From the NCBI RefSeq assembly GCF_008642295.1, contig NZ_CP029190.1, forward strand, positions 4,323,501 through 4,387,500: DNA of 64,000 nt, in the 5' to 3' direction. The notes beneath the pieces were generated by a model that did not search any database, was not told the DNA's origin, and was given only the letters and a program-made list of their open reading frames with translations. This stretch comes from Streptomyces venezuelae. GTDB taxonomy: Bacteria; Actinomycetota; Actinomycetes; Streptomycetales; Streptomycetaceae. The position numbers and the translations under genes are program-made. Below are positions 40,932-51,301 of the stretch, in pieces (the first letter of the stretch is position 1; each line of letters opens with the position of its first letter).

Positions 40932-41447
40932 GTGGCCGAGACCACCGTCGAGACCCCCATCGAGGGCGACGAGACCTACGACGCTGTGACCACCTTCGAG
41001 TCCGAGGCCCCGGAGGGTGACTACACCTCCGAGTCCCTCGCCTCGCGCTTCGGCGACCCGCAGCCGGCCGCCGGCCTGGGCCGTCGCAAGAACGCCATCG
41101 CCCGCGTCCGGATCGTTCCGGGCACCGGCAAGTGGAAGATCAACGGTCGCACCCTTGAGGACTACTTCCCCAACAAGGTGCACCAGCAGGAAGTCAACGA
41201 GCCCTTCAAGGTGCTCGAGCTCGACAACCGCTACGACGTCATCGCCCGCATCGCGGGTGGCGGCGTGTCCGGCCAGGCCGGCGCCCTGCGCCTCGGTGTG
41301 GCCCGTGCGCTGAACGAGGCGGACGTCGACAACAACCGCCCGGCGCTGAAGAAGGCCGGCTTCCTTTCCCGCGACGACCGTGCGGTCGAGCGCAAGAAGG
41401 CCGGTCTCAAGAAGGCCCGTAAGGCTCCGCAGTACAGCAAGCGCTAA
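40932..41447 (+). CDS. rpsI: 30S ribosomal protein S9
   Basis: 171 aa from GTG 40932. An acidic N-terminal extension of about 40 residues precedes the S9 core ([19 protein letters not shown]). It ends with the universal [12 protein letters not shown], whose C-terminal Arg touches P-site tRNA. Followed by a classical terminator. Confidence 0.98.
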   Translation: MAETTVETPIEGDETYDAVTTFESEAPEGDYTSESLASRFGDPQPAAGLGRRKNAIARVRIVPGTGKWKINGRTLEDYFPNKVHQQEVNEPFKVLELDNRYDVIARIAGGGVSGQAGALRLGVARALNEADVDNNRPALKKAGFLSRDDRAVERKKAGLKKARKAPQYSKR

Positions 41448-41467
41448 TCTGCCTGCTCTCTGCACGA

Positions 41468-41506
41468 ATCCGCCCCGGCGGCACGCTCTGTGCTGCCGGG
41501 GCGGTT
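41468..41506 (+). terminator. terminator after rpsI
   Basis: A 17-bp stem with one G-U pair: AATCCGCCCC-type arm 41468-41484 with 41490-41506, loop GCTCT, followed by CGTTTACC. It separates rpsI from glmM. Confidence 0.8.
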
Positions 41507-41587
41507 CGTTTACCGCCTCGGGCGGCACATATCTGTCACACGCGGTCACGGACAAAGAAGTACCCAGCGCGAACTCGGAGGACAAAA

Positions 41588-42946
41588 GTGGGACGACTCT
41601 TCGGAACGGACGGTGTACGGGGTGTCGCCAACGCGGATCTGACGGCCGAGCTGGCGCTTGGCCTCTCCGTGGCGGCTGCCCATGTGCTCGCCGAGGCGGG
41701 CACCTTTGAGGGGCACCGGCCCACCGCGGTGGTCGGCCGTGACCCCCGGGCCTCCGGCGAATTCCTGGAGGCCGCGGTCGTCGCCGGCCTGGCGAGCGCG
41801 GGCGTGGACGTCCTGCGCGTCGGTGTGCTGCCCACCCCGGCGGTGGCGTATCTCACCGGTGCGCTGGGTGCCGACCTCGGCGTGATGCTCTCCGCCAGCC
41901 ACAACGCCATGCCCGACAACGGCATCAAGTTCTTCGCGCGGGGCGGCCACAAGCTCGCCGACGAGCTTGAGGACAAGATCGAGGCCATCTACCGGGAGCA
42001 CCGCACCGGTGCCCCGTGGGAGCGCCCGACGGGCGCCGGTGTCGGCCGGGTCAGCGACTACGACGAGGGCTTCGACAAGTACATCGCCCACCTCATCGCG
42101 GTGCTCCCCAACCGGCTGGACGGCCTGAAGATCGTCCTGGACGAGGCCCACGGTGCGGCGGCCCGGGTCTCCCCGGAGGCCTTCGCCCGGGCCGGGGCCG
42201 AGGTGATCACCATCGGTGCCGAGCCGGACGGCCTCAACATCAACGACGGCTGCGGTTCCACCCACCTCGGCCTGCTCAAGCAGGCCGTGGTCGAGCACGG
42301 CGCCGACTTCGGCATCGCGCACGACGGTGACGCCGACCGCTGCCTGGCCGTGGACGGCAGCGGCGAGGAGATCGACGGCGACCAGATCCTCGCGGTGCTG
42401 GCGCTCGCCATGCGCGAGTCCGGGCAGCTGCGCAAGAACACCGTGGTCGCCACCGTCATGTCCAACCTCGGCTTCAAGCTGGCGATGGAGGCCGAGGGCA
42501 TCGCGCTCGTGCAGACCGGCGTCGGCGACCGCTACGTGCTGGAGTCGATGAAGGAGAACGGCTACGCGCTGGGCGGCGAGCAGTCCGGCCACGTGATCAT
42601 CCTCGACCACGCGACCACCGGCGACGGCACGCTGACCGGCCTGATGCTGGCGGCCCGGGTCGCCGCCACCGGCCGCTCCCTGGCCGACCTGGTCGGCGTC
42701 ATGCGGCGGCTGCCGCAGGTGCTGATCAACGTTCCGGACGTGGACAAGTCCCGGGTGGCCACCTCGGGCGAGCTGGCCGCGGCCGTGGCCGACGCGGAGC
42801 GCGAGCTGGGCACCACCGGCCGGGTGCTGCTCCGTCCGTCCGGTACCGAGCCGCTTGTCCGGGTGATGGTCGAGGCCGCCGACATCGAGCAGGCGCGGTC
42901 CGTCGCGGGCCGGCTGGCCGACGCGGTCAAGTCCGCGCTGGGCTAG
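41588..42946 (+). CDS. glmM: phosphoglucosamine mutase
   Basis: 452 aa. Interconverts glucosamine-6-phosphate and glucosamine-1-phosphate for UDP-GlcNAc and cell-wall synthesis. The active Ser104 lies in [16 protein letters not shown], the metal-binding loop is DGDADR, and a C-terminal phosphate-binding [12 protein letters not shown] is present. The start is GTG 41588, with CGGAGG upstream. GlmS, the preceding enzyme of the pathway, is about 4.5 kb downstream. Confidence 0.98.
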   Translation: MGRLFGTDGVRGVANADLTAELALGLSVAAAHVLAEAGTFEGHRPTAVVGRDPRASGEFLEAAVVAGLASAGVDVLRVGVLPTPAVAYLTGALGADLGVMLSASHNAMPDNGIKFFARGGHKLADELEDKIEAIYREHRTGAPWERPTGAGVGRVSDYDEGFDKYIAHLIAVLPNRLDGLKIVLDEAHGAAARVSPEAFARAGAEVITIGAEPDGLNINDGCGSTHLGLLKQAVVEHGADFGIAHDGDADRCLAVDGSGEEIDGDQILAVLALAMRESGQLRKNTVVATVMSNLGFKLAMEAEGIALVQTGVGDRYVLESMKENGYALGGEQSGHVIILDHATTGDGTLTGLMLAARVAATGRSLADLVGVMRRLPQVLINVPDVDKSRVATSGELAAAVADAERELGTTGRVLLRPSGTEPLVRVMVEAADIEQARSVAGRLADAVKSALG

Positions 42947-42967
42947 AGGCGCCTCGCAGGATCCAGG

Positions 42968-43010
42968 GACTCCCCCGGCAGGCCGGTTCGCGGTCAGGGC
43001 CGGGGGAGTC
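42968..43010. terminator. bidirectional hairpin between glmM and the DUF389 gene
   Basis: GACTCCCCCGGC (42968-42979) pairs with GCCGGGGGAGTC (42999-43010). It lies just past glmM and overlaps the 3' end of the convergent DUF389 gene. Confidence 0.65.
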
Positions 43011-43944
43011 TGCGCTTCCAGCGGCCCCGCTGGGTGCGCCACAGCAGCTTCCACGCGTACAGGGTCAGGACGCCGGCCAGCATGATCCCGCCCAGGTTGA
43101 GCAGCAGCTGGTTGGCCGAGCCGAGCATCTGCCCGTACTCCCCGTAACTCATCGCCACGGCGGCGTTCGCGGCGGCCGGGACGGTGGTGACCGAGATGGC
43201 CACGCCGACCAGCGCCCCGGCCTTCGCCGAGGTCAGCGAGAGCATGCCGGCGACTCCGGCCAGCAGGGCGACGACGAAGGAGAACGGGTCCGGCTGCCAG
43301 ATGAAGCTGGTGTTCGGGCGCGGATTGTCGAGCTTGCCCTCACTGAACAGGCCCATCGCGTCCATCACCACGCTGAACACGGTGGTGGCGATGATCGCCG
43401 CGGCGAAGCCGATCAGCAGGGCCGCCAGCGAGCGCGCGGCGAGCCTGGGCTTGCGCTGCACCAGGCCGGTGCAGACCCCGGCCAGCGGCCCGAACTCGGG
43501 GCCGACCGCCATGGCGCCCACGATCAGGACCGCGTTGTCGAGCACCACGCCGCAGGCCGCGATCATCGTGGCGATGATCATGAATGCCGCGTAGGTGATG
43601 GTGAGGGTGGACTCCTCGTGGGTCGCCTCGGCCAGCTGCTCCCAGACCACCGCGTCCGCGGGCTCGCCGGGGGCCTCCTCCTCGGCCGCATCGGCATGCT
43701 GGGACAGCGAGAGATCGATGTTCTCGACGGCGATCGAGCCGTCCTTGTCGATGCCGAGCTGCCGTAGTTCGTGCAGCAGCTCGTCACCGGCTTCCCGGGC
43801 GACATCGCAGAGGACCAGGTCCCCCTCGGGGTCCCGGGCGGCACCGGGGAGTACCACCAGATGGGTGGTTCCGACCGTCGATTCGACGGCCGACACCACG
43901 GCTTCCGTCCGGTCCGGCGGGGTGATCATCCGCAAATGCAGCAT
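42994..43944 (-). CDS. DUF389 domain membrane protein
   Basis: 316 aa. Residues 1-75 form a small soluble domain (MLHLRMITPPDRTEAVVSAV). After an acidic linker, five or six membrane helices carry the DUF389 pattern, including LIVGAMAVGPEFGPLAG and GVAISVTTVPAAANAAVA. The family is widespread, and its function is unknown. It is convergent to glmM and lies next to coaA on the same strand (47 nt apart), possibly transcribed with it. Confidence 0.85.
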   Translation of the reverse strand: MLHLRMITPPDRTEAVVSAVESTVGTTHLVVLPGAARDPEGDLVLCDVAREAGDELLHELRQLGIDKDGSIAVENIDLSLSQHADAAEEEAPGEPADAVVWEQLAEATHEESTLTITYAAFMIIATMIAACGVVLDNAVLIVGAMAVGPEFGPLAGVCTGLVQRKPRLAARSLAALLIGFAAAIIATTVFSVVMDAMGLFSEGKLDNPRPNTSFIWQPDPFSFVVALLAGVAGMLSLTSAKAGALVGVAISVTTVPAAANAAVAMSYGEYGQMLGSANQLLLNLGGIMLAGVLTLYAWKLLWRTQRGRWKRRLPRP

Positions 43945-43991
43945 TGGTGCACTCTAAAGGCCGGAGCTTGCCGAGCGGGTGCCGGAGCGTG

Positions 43992-44993
43992 TCAGAGCTT
44001 GCGCAGGCTGAGCTTCTGCACCTTGTGGTCCGGGCCCTTGCGGACGACCAGGTTGGCCCGGCCGCGGGTCGGGGCCACGTTCTCCAGCAGGTTGGGGCGG
44101 TTGATGGTGCGCCACATCGTCTGCGCGTACTCCATCGCCTCCTCCTCCGAAACCTGGGTGTACTTCCGGAAGTAGGAGAAAGGATTCTGGAACGCGGTCT
44201 CGCGGAGCTTGCGGAACCGGTTCAGGTACCAGCGCTCGATGTCCTCGGCGCGCGCGTCCACATACACGCTGAAGTCGAAGTAGTCGGCCAGGCCGACCCT
44301 GGTCCGGCCGTCCTTGCCGGGCAGGGCCGGCTGGAGGACGTTGAGCCCCTCCACGATCAGGATGTCCGGGCGCCGCACCACCAGCTGCTCACCCGGCACG
44401 ATGTCGTAGATGAGGTGCGAGTAGACGGGGGCGGTGACCTCGTCCTTGCCGGACTTGATGTCCGCGACGAAGCGGGTCAGTGCCCGCCGGTCGTACGACT
44501 CCGGGAAGCCCTTGCGGGACAGCAGCCCGCGCTCCTTGAGCTCCTTCATCGGGTAGAGGAAGCCGTCGGTGGTGACCAGCTCCACCCGCGGGTGCTCGGG
44601 CCAGCGGGCCAGCAGCGCCTGGAGCAGCCGGGCCACGGTGGACTTGCCGACGGCCACCGAGCCGGCCACGCCTATCACGAAGGGGGTGCCCTGCTGTGCG
44701 CCGTGGCCGTTGCCCGCGTCGCCGAGGAAGGTGTTGAGCGCGCCGCGCAGGTTGCTGGTGGCGCCGACGTACAGGTTGAGCAGCCGGGACAGTGGCAGGT
44801 AGACGTCCCGAACCTCGTCCAGGTCGATGACGTCGCCGAGGCCGCGCAGCCGCTCCACCTCCTCGGCGGTCAGCGGGAGCGGGGTCCGCTCGCGCAGCGC
44901 GCTCCACTCGGCGCGGGTGAGGTCGACGTACGGCGAGACATCGGCGGTGCGGTGCCGATGGCCGGGTGCGCTTCGTGGCGGCGAAGTGATCAC
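43992..44993 (-). CDS. coaA: type I pantothenate kinase
   Basis: 333 aa from GTG 44993 ([20 protein letters not shown]), chosen by comparison with streptomycete CoaA; the frame is open upstream to 45155 but reads as non-coding. P-loop GSVAVGKST at 111-119, TTDGFLYP, and the C-terminal [16 protein letters not shown]. It phosphorylates pantothenate, the first step of coenzyme A synthesis. Confidence 0.95.
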   Translation of the reverse strand: MITSPPRSAPGHRHRTADVSPYVDLTRAEWSALRERTPLPLTAEEVERLRGLGDVIDLDEVRDVYLPLSRLLNLYVGATSNLRGALNTFLGDAGNGHGAQQGTPFVIGVAGSVAVGKSTVARLLQALLARWPEHPRVELVTTDGFLYPMKELKERGLLSRKGFPESYDRRALTRFVADIKSGKDEVTAPVYSHLIYDIVPGEQLVVRRPDILIVEGLNVLQPALPGKDGRTRVGLADYFDFSVYVDARAEDIERWYLNRFRKLRETAFQNPFSYFRKYTQVSEEEAMEYAQTMWRTINRPNLLENVAPTRGRANLVVRKGPDHKVQKLSLRKL

Positions 44994-45257
44994 ACCGCCA
45001 TTGTCGGCTCTCCGGCGGGTTCGTGGGTGGTGGGGTCGGTCACGTGGACGCCGTCTGAGGCCAGGGTTGTGCGGCTCTTGATCTCGATTGGGGGGAGGTG
45101 GGGTATCGGGCTCGTCACGATCACGGAATCGGCTGCGGGCAGGTGCCATGGCCACGTAGATTCAGCACTGTTCCGGTTTCTGTGTGCGCGCTGTGCCCCC
45201 TGTGCGAAGCGCCCCGGCCGGTTCCGTCATTCAACACTCCATGGGGGAGATCTTCTC

Positions 45258-46034
45258 GTGCGCAGCACTCTGGTTCGTCGTTCTGTCATGACCGCGTCCG
45301 CCGTCTCGCTGGCGCTGCTCGCCACCGCGTGCGGTTCCGAGGACAAGAAGGACGATGCGAAGAAGGACACCCCGCCCTCGGCCGCCGCGCCGGCCGCCCC
45401 GGCGGCCAAGGGCAAGACGGACGCAGAGCTCGCTCCGCTCCTGATTACGCAGGTCGAGGCGCCCAAGGACCACATCGTCAAGCCGCCGTCCGCGACCGAG
45501 GTGACGGCGGCCTCCGCGACCGCCGACAAGGCGGAGTGCGCGCCGCTCGTCCAGGCCCAGTCGATGATGCCCGTGGGCAAGCCGGCCGGTATCGCCCGTA
45601 CCCAGGTCGTCGGGACCAGCGGGAACGCGGCGGGCCCGGGCGCGTCGGCGGAGGACAAGGCGAAGGCCGGGCTGGGCATGCTCGCCGGCGCCACCAAGAC
45701 CACGGTCACCCTCATGTCGTACGACGGCAAGGGCGCCGAGGAGGCGTTCGCCTCGGTCAAGGCGGCCGGTACGTCCTGCGCCGGCGGTTTCTCGGTCACC
45801 CAGAGCGGTGAGGCGGTCAAGGTGAACGGCGTCGCCCCGGGCGCGGCCGTCACCGGCGGCGACGAGGCGGCCTCGTTCGTGGTGGACCTCGGCGACGCGG
45901 AGCTCCCGGTGCACTCCCAGCTGGTGGTGGTCCGCAAGGGCAACACCGTCGCCGCGTTCCACGCGCTGAACCTCGGCGGCAAGACCGAGCAGCCGAAGGC
46001 CGTCATCGAGGCCCAGGCCAAGAAGCTCGGCTGA
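45258..46034 (+). CDS. predicted lipoprotein of unknown function
   Basis: 258 aa from GTG 45258, with GGGGGAGA upstream. A basic N-terminus, a hydrophobic stretch and the lipobox-like LLATACGS with Cys25 indicate a lipoprotein. A Lys/Asp/Ala/Pro-rich linker leads to a domain with three further Cys. I recognise no enzymatic motif. A classical terminator follows, so it is probably a single-gene unit; the 264-nt gap before it carries TAGATT at 45157-45162, a possible -10 without a clear -35. Confidence 0.8.
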   Translation: MRSTLVRRSVMTASAVSLALLATACGSEDKKDDAKKDTPPSAAAPAAPAAKGKTDAELAPLLITQVEAPKDHIVKPPSATEVTAASATADKAECAPLVQAQSMMPVGKPAGIARTQVVGTSGNAAGPGASAEDKAKAGLGMLAGATKTTVTLMSYDGKGAEEAFASVKAAGTSCAGGFSVTQSGEAVKVNGVAPGAAVTGGDEAASFVVDLGDAELPVHSQLVVVRKGNTVAAFHALNLGGKTEQPKAVIEAQAKKLG

Positions 46035-46065
46035 GGCCGCGCGCGCCCGCGCGCAACCGAACGTC

Positions 46066-46101
46066 AACCCCGCTCCGGCGCATTCGCCGGGGCGGGGTTT
46101 T
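46066..46101 (+). terminator. terminator after the lipoprotein gene
   Basis: A stem of about 15 bp (AACCCCGC.CCGGCG with CGCCGG.GCGGGGTT), loop CATT, directly followed by a TTTT tract. A classical intrinsic terminator 31 nt after the stop. Confidence 0.9.
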
Positions 46102-46153
46102 CGTCTGGTTCAGCTACCGGTCAGCGGGGGTTCAGCGGCGTACGCTGCGGCCT

Positions 46154-48001
46154 ATGTGCGGAATTGTGGGTTACGTGGGAGCGCAGTCGGCGCTCGATGT
46201 GGTCATCGCCGGACTCAAGCGGCTGGAGTACCGCGGCTACGACTCGGCCGGAGTCGCCGTACTCGCCGACGGCCGACTGGCCGCCGCCAAGAAGGCCGGC
46301 AAGCTGGTCAACCTGGAGAAGGAGCTGGTCTCGCGGCCCCTGCCGGCCGGATGCACCGGCCTCGGGCACACCCGGTGGGCGACCCACGGCGGGCCGACCG
46401 ATGTCAACGCCCATCCCCATCTGGACAATTCGGGGCGGGTCGCGATCGTCCACAACGGCATCATCGAGAACTTCGCCGTCCTGCGCGCCGAGCTGACGGA
46501 GCGTGGGCACCGGCTGGAGTCGGAGACGGACACCGAGGTCGTCTCGCACCTGCTGGCGGAGTCCTTTTCCGCCTCGGGGGACCTGGCGGAGGCGATGCGG
46601 CAGGTCTGCCGGCGCCTGGAGGGGGCGTTCACGCTGGTCGCGGTGCACGCCGACGACCCGGACGTGGTGGTGGGGGCACGCCGGAACTCCCCGCTGGTGG
46701 TGGGCGTCGGGGAGGGGGAGAACTTCCTCGCCTCGGACGTGGCCGCGTTCATCGCGCACACCCGGTCCGCGATCGAGCTGGGGCAGGACCAGGTCGTGGA
46801 ACTGCGCCGCGACGGGGTGACGGTGACCAACTTCGACGGTACGCCGGCCCAGGTGCGGGCGTATCACGTGGACTGGGACGCCTCGGCGGCCGAAAAGGGG
46901 GGATACGACTACTTCATGCTCAAGGAGATCGCCGAGCAGCCGAAGGCGGTCGCCGACACCCTGCTGGGCCGGATCGACGGCAGCGGCTCGCTGACGCTGG
47001 ACGAGGTGCGCATCCCGGCCTCGGTGCTGCGCGAGGTCGACAAGGTCGTGATCGTGGCCTGCGGCACGGCGTACCACGCGGGCCTGATCGCGAAGCTGGC
47101 GATCGAGCACTGGACCAGGATCCCGTGCGAGACGGAACTCGCGAGCGAGTTCCGGTACCGGGACCCGATCCTGGACCAGCGCACGCTGGTGGTGGCGATC
47201 TCGCAGTCCGGCGAGACCATGGACACCCTGATGGCGCTGCGGCACGCGCGGGAGCAGGGCGCCAGGGTGCTGGCCATCTGCAATACGAACGGCTCCACCA
47301 TCCCGCGGGAGTCGGACGCGGTGCTGTACACGCATGCCGGGCCGGAGGTCGCGGTCGCCTCCACGAAGGCGTTCCTGACCCAGCTCGTCGCCTGCTACCT
47401 GGTCGCGCTGTACCTGGGGCAGGTGCGGGGCACCAAGTGGGGCGACGAGATCCGGGCCGTGGTCCGCGAGCTGTCGGACATCGCACGGGCGGTGGACCTG
47501 GTCCTGGAGACCATGGAGCCGGTGCGGAAGCTGGCCCGGTCGCTCGCTGCGAAGAACACGGTGCTGTTCCTGGGGCGGCACGTCGGCTATCCGGTGGCCC
47601 TGGAGGGTGCGCTCAAGCTGAAGGAGCTGGCGTACATGCACGCCGAGGGCTTCGCGGCGGGCGAGCTCAAGCACGGCCCGATCGCGCTGATCGAGCAGGA
47701 CCTGCCGGTGGTGGTCGTGGTGCCGTCGCCGCGCGGCCGGTCGGTGCTGCACGACAAGATCGTGTCGAACATCCAGGAGATCCGGGCCCGGGGGGCGCGG
47801 ACGATCGTGATCGCCGAGGAGGGGGACGAGGCGGTGGTCCCGTACGCCGACCATCTGATCCGGATTCCGGCCACGCCGACGCTGCTGCAGCCGCTGGTGG
47901 CGACGGTGCCGTTGCAGGTGTTCGCCTGCGAGCTGGCGACGGCGCGCGGCAACGAGGTGGACCAGCCGCGTAACCTCGCGAAGTCAGTGACCGTGGAGTG
48001 A
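46154..48001 (+). CDS. glmS: glutamine-fructose-6-phosphate aminotransferase (isomerizing)
   Basis: 615 aa. Makes glucosamine-6-phosphate from fructose-6-phosphate and glutamine. The N-terminal nucleophile Cys2 is in MCGIVGYVG, followed by the glutaminase domain ([19 protein letters not shown]) and two SIS sugar-isomerase domains ([17 protein letters not shown]), ending NLAKSVTVE as in the family. Feeds GlmM for peptidoglycan synthesis. acpS begins 13 nt after the stop. Confidence 0.98.
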   Translation: MCGIVGYVGAQSALDVVIAGLKRLEYRGYDSAGVAVLADGRLAAAKKAGKLVNLEKELVSRPLPAGCTGLGHTRWATHGGPTDVNAHPHLDNSGRVAIVHNGIIENFAVLRAELTERGHRLESETDTEVVSHLLAESFSASGDLAEAMRQVCRRLEGAFTLVAVHADDPDVVVGARRNSPLVVGVGEGENFLASDVAAFIAHTRSAIELGQDQVVELRRDGVTVTNFDGTPAQVRAYHVDWDASAAEKGGYDYFMLKEIAEQPKAVADTLLGRIDGSGSLTLDEVRIPASVLREVDKVVIVACGTAYHAGLIAKLAIEHWTRIPCETELASEFRYRDPILDQRTLVVAISQSGETMDTLMALRHAREQGARVLAICNTNGSTIPRESDAVLYTHAGPEVAVASTKAFLTQLVACYLVALYLGQVRGTKWGDEIRAVVRELSDIARAVDLVLETMEPVRKLARSLAAKNTVLFLGRHVGYPVALEGALKLKELAYMHAEGFAAGELKHGPIALIEQDLPVVVVVPSPRGRSVLHDKIVSNIQEIRARGARTIVIAEEGDEAVVPYADHLIRIPATPTLLQPLVATVPLQVFACELATARGNEVDQPRNLAKSVTVE

Positions 48002-48014
48002 TGGGTCGTCAATT

Positions 48015-48383
48015 GTGATTATCGGCGTGGGGATCGACGTTGCGGAGATCGACCGGTTCGAGGCCGCGCTGGAGCGTACGCCCGGCATGGCGCGCAGGCT
48101 GTTCGTCGACGCGGAGTTGATGCTGCCCAGCGGCGAGCGGCGCGGTATCGCCTCGCTCGCCGCCCGGTTCGCCGCCAAGGAGGCCCTGGCGAAGGCGCTG
48201 GGCGCGCCGCCCGGCCTGCTGTGGACGGATGTCGAGGTGTACGTCGAGGACAGCGGCCGGCCGCGGCTGCGGGTGCAGGGCACGGTGGCGGCGCGCGCCG
48301 AGGAGCTCGGCGTGGGCTCCTGGCACATCTCGCTCAGCCATGACGCCGGGGTGGCGTCGGCGGTGGTGATCGCGGAAGGCTGA
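48015..48383 (+). CDS. acpS: holo-[acyl-carrier-protein] synthase
   Basis: 122 aa from GTG 48015. Transfers 4'-phosphopantetheine to acyl carrier proteins. [12 protein letters not shown] holds the metal-binding Asp, [17 protein letters not shown] holds the catalytic Glu/Lys helix, and [13 protein letters not shown] is the C-terminal signature. It lies 13 nt after glmS and 4 nt before the nnr gene, so probably in one operon. Confidence 0.97.
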   Translation: MIIGVGIDVAEIDRFEAALERTPGMARRLFVDAELMLPSGERRGIASLAARFAAKEALAKALGAPPGLLWTDVEVYVEDSGRPRLRVQGTVAARAEELGVGSWHISLSHDAGVASAVVIAEG

Positions 48384-48387
48384 CCCC

Positions 48388-49821
48388 ATGCGTACTGCTT
48401 ACCGCGTGGAGACCGTACGGGCCGCCGAGCGCGCGCTGATGGCCCGGTTGCCGGAGGGTGCCCTGATGCAGCGGGCGGCGGCCGGGCTGGCCGCCGTGTG
48501 CGCGCAGCGGCTGGGGCGGGTGTCCGGCAGCCGGGTGGCGCTGCTGGTGGGGCCGGGGGACAACGGCGGCGACGCGCTGTACGCGGGCGCCCGGCTGGCG
48601 CGGCGCGGGGCGGGGGTGTGGGCCGTGCCGATGGACCCGGAGCGGATGCATCCGGGCGGGCTGGCCGCGCTGCTGCGGGCCGGCGGGCGGACGGCGGACC
48701 GGGTGCCGGAACGGGTGGACCTGGTGCTGGACGGGCTGGTCGGGATCGGCGGCCGGGGCGGCCTGCGGGCGGCTGCGGCCGGCCTGGCGGACGGGGTGCC
48801 GGCCGGGGTTCCGGTGGTGGCCGTCGATCTGCCCAGCGGGGTGGACGCGGACACCGGGGAGACGGCGGGGCGGGCCGTGGCGGCCGGGCTGACGGTGACC
48901 TTCGGGGCGTACAAGCCGGGCCTGCTGATCGAGCCCGGGGCCTCGCTGGCCGGCGAGGTGCGGCTGGTGGACATCGGGCTGGAGCTGCCGGGGCCGCCCG
49001 GGGAGGCGGCGGGGGAGCCGGCGGTGGAGGCGCTGGAGGACGCGGACGTGCGCCGGCTGCTGCCGGTACCCACGGCCGCGAGCGACAAGTACCGGCGCGG
49101 GGTGGTGGGCCTGATCGCCGGTTCCGCCCAGTACCCGGGCGCGGCCGTGCTGGCCGTGGCGGGTGCGCTGCGGGGCGGTGCGGGCGCGGTGCGGTACGTC
49201 GGCCCGGCGGCGGACGCGGTGCTCGCCCGCTACCCCGAGGTGCTGATCGGCAGGGGCCGGGTGCAGGCGTGGGTGATGGGCCCAGGGCTGGGCAGCGAGG
49301 AGGTCCCGCTGCCGGCCGGGGACGTACCCCTGCTGGCCGACGCGGACGGGCTGCGCGGCCTGACCCCCGAAGCGGTCCGGGCCCGCACCGCCGAGACCCT
49401 GCTGACCCCGCACGCCGGGGAGGCGGCGGCGCTGCTGGGCGTGTCCCGGGAGGAGGTCGAGCGGGGGCGGCTGGCGGCGGTGCGGGAGCTGGCGGACCGG
49501 TTCGGGGCGGTGGTGCTGTTGAAGGGGGCGGCGACGCTCGTGTGCGAACCGGGCGGCCGGGCTCCGGTACGGGTCAACCCGACGGGCTCGCACTGGCTGG
49601 CCACGGCGGGCAGCGGGGACGTGCTGTCGGGGCTGGCGGGCTCGCTGCTGGCGGCGGGGCTGCGAGCGCGGGACGCGGGCGCGGTGGCGGCGTACCTGCA
49701 CGGCCGCGCGGCCGAACTCGCCTCCGGCGCGGCGCGGGACCCGGCCCGCGCCTCCGGCGCGCCGATCACGGCCCACGAGGTGGCCCTGGCCCTCCCGGCG
49801 GCCTGGCGCTCCCTGACCTGA
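48388..49821 (+). CDS. nnr: bifunctional NAD(P)H-hydrate epimerase / ADP-dependent dehydratase
   Basis: 477 aa, a metabolite-repair fusion. The N-terminal epimerase (YjeF_N) domain has GPGDNGGDALYAGARLARRG and DLPSGVDADTGE. The C-terminal carbohydrate-kinase-like dehydratase domain has LLTPHAGEAAALLG, VVLLKGAATLV and the nucleotide-binding AGSGDVLSGLAGSLLAAG. Together they restore hydrated NAD(P)H. It starts 4 nt after acpS. Confidence 0.96.
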   Translation: MRTAYRVETVRAAERALMARLPEGALMQRAAAGLAAVCAQRLGRVSGSRVALLVGPGDNGGDALYAGARLARRGAGVWAVPMDPERMHPGGLAALLRAGGRTADRVPERVDLVLDGLVGIGGRGGLRAAAAGLADGVPAGVPVVAVDLPSGVDADTGETAGRAVAAGLTVTFGAYKPGLLIEPGASLAGEVRLVDIGLELPGPPGEAAGEPAVEALEDADVRRLLPVPTAASDKYRRGVVGLIAGSAQYPGAAVLAVAGALRGGAGAVRYVGPAADAVLARYPEVLIGRGRVQAWVMGPGLGSEEVPLPAGDVPLLADADGLRGLTPEAVRARTAETLLTPHAGEAAALLGVSREEVERGRLAAVRELADRFGAVVLLKGAATLVCEPGGRAPVRVNPTGSHWLATAGSGDVLSGLAGSLLAAGLRARDAGAVAAYLHGRAAELASGAARDPARASGAPITAHEVALALPAAWRSLT

Positions 49822-49847
49822 GGCCCTGCCCGGCCCCCCGGCCCCGG

Positions 49848-50040
49848 CCCGGCCCGGGGCTTCGCCCCGAGCCCCCGGCTCCGCCGGGCGTGGTGCGGGG
49901 CTGTGCCCCGGGCCCGCGGCTTCGCCGGGCGGTGTGCGGGGCTGCGCCCCGGGCCCCCGGCTCCGCCGGAGCCGTCCCGGCCCGGGGGCTGCGCCCCGCG
50001 CCCCCCGGCTTCGCCCGGCCCGGCCCGGCCCGGGGGCGGT
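49848..50040. repeat. cluster of short GC-rich palindromic repeats
   Basis: Four to five imperfect tandem copies of units such as GGGGCTGCGCCCCGGGCCC and CCCGGCTCCGCCGG, each self-complementary, fill most of the 319-nt gap between nnr and alr (49822-50140). I see no gene or promoter there. They probably form stacked RNA hairpins that limit read-through, as in other streptomycete intergenic regions. Confidence 0.75.
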
Positions 50041-50140
50041 GGTCCGAGGTGACACAGGGGGCCGGGGTTTCGGCTGGTGGTGGGGCCGGGTGGGTGCTGT
50101 GGGGGGGCTGGGGGGAAAGGGGTCTGAGAGACTGACCGGG

Positions 50141-51280
50141 ATGAACGAGAGACCGCGGGTATTCGCCGAGATCGACCTTGACGCCGTACGGGAGAACGTC
50201 CGTGCCCTGCGCGCCCGGGCGCCCCGGGCCGAACTGATGGCCGTCGTCAAGGCCGACGCCTACGGGCACGGGGCCGTCCCCTGCGCCCGCGCGGCCCGGG
50301 AGGCCGGCGCCTCCTGGCTCGGAACCGCCACGCCCGACGAGGCCCTGGCGCTGCGCGCCGCCGGTGTCGACGGACGGATCATGTGCTGGCTGTGGACCCC
50401 CGGCGGCCCCTGGCGCGAGGCCGTCGAAGCGGACATCGACGTCTCCGTCAGCGGAATGTGGGCCCTCGACGAGGTACGGGAGGCCGCCCGCGCGGCCGGC
50501 CGCCCCGCCAGGGTCCACCTGAAGGCCGACACCGGCCTCGGCCGCAACGGCTGCCAGCCCGCCGACTGGGCCGAGCTGGTCCAGGCCGCGGTGGCCGCCC
50601 AGGCCGAGGGCACCGTCACGGTCACCGGCCTCTGGTCCCACTTCGCCTGCGCCGACGAGCCCGGCCACCCCTCCATCCGGCTCCAGCTCGACGCCTTCCG
50701 CGACATGGTGGCGTACGCCGAGAAGGAGGGCGTCGAGCCCGAGGTCCGGCACATCGCCAACTCGCCCGCGACGCTGACCGTCCCCGACAGCCACTTCGAC
50801 CTCGTCCGGACCGGCCTCGCCGTCTACGGCGTGTCGCCCGCCCCCGAGCTCGGCACCCCCGCCCAGCTGGGCCTGCGCCCCGCCATGACCCTCAAGGCCA
50901 CCGTGGCCCTGGTGAAGACCGTGCCCGCCGGACACGGCGTCAGCTACGGCCACCACTACACCACCGCCGCCGAGACCGCCCTCGCGCTGATCCCGGCCGG
51001 CTACGCCGACGGCATTCCCCGGCACGCCTCCGGCCGCGCCCCGGTGCTGGTCGGCGGGCAGGTCAGGACCGCCGCCGGACGGGTGGCCATGGACCAGTTC
51101 GTCGTCGACCTCGGGCCCGGCGAGCACCGGGTGCGGGCCGGTGACGAGGCCGTCCTCTTCGGGACCGGCGAACACGGCGAACCCACCGCCGAGGACTGGG
51201 CTCAAGCGGCAGACACGATCGCGTATGAGATCGTCACCCGTATCGGAGGGCGGGTGCCTCGGGTGTACCGCAACGGCTGA
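50141..51280 (+). CDS. alr: alanine racemase
   Basis: 379 aa from ATG 50141. A PLP enzyme making D-alanine for peptidoglycan. PLP-binding Lys37 is in AVVKADAYGHG, catalytic Tyr269 in GVSYGHHY; GYADGIPRHASGR is conserved. The frame is open upstream through the repeat cluster, but only this start fits relatives. Followed 21 nt later by an alpha/beta hydrolase gene. Confidence 0.97.
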   Translation: MNERPRVFAEIDLDAVRENVRALRARAPRAELMAVVKADAYGHGAVPCARAAREAGASWLGTATPDEALALRAAGVDGRIMCWLWTPGGPWREAVEADIDVSVSGMWALDEVREAARAAGRPARVHLKADTGLGRNGCQPADWAELVQAAVAAQAEGTVTVTGLWSHFACADEPGHPSIRLQLDAFRDMVAYAEKEGVEPEVRHIANSPATLTVPDSHFDLVRTGLAVYGVSPAPELGTPAQLGLRPAMTLKATVALVKTVPAGHGVSYGHHYTTAAETALALIPAGYADGIPRHASGRAPVLVGGQVRTAAGRVAMDQFVVDLGPGEHRVRAGDEAVLFGTGEHGEPTAEDWAQAADTIAYEIVTRIGGRVPRVYRNG

Positions 51281-51301
51281 GGCCGAGTGAGGACGGGCGG
51301 C

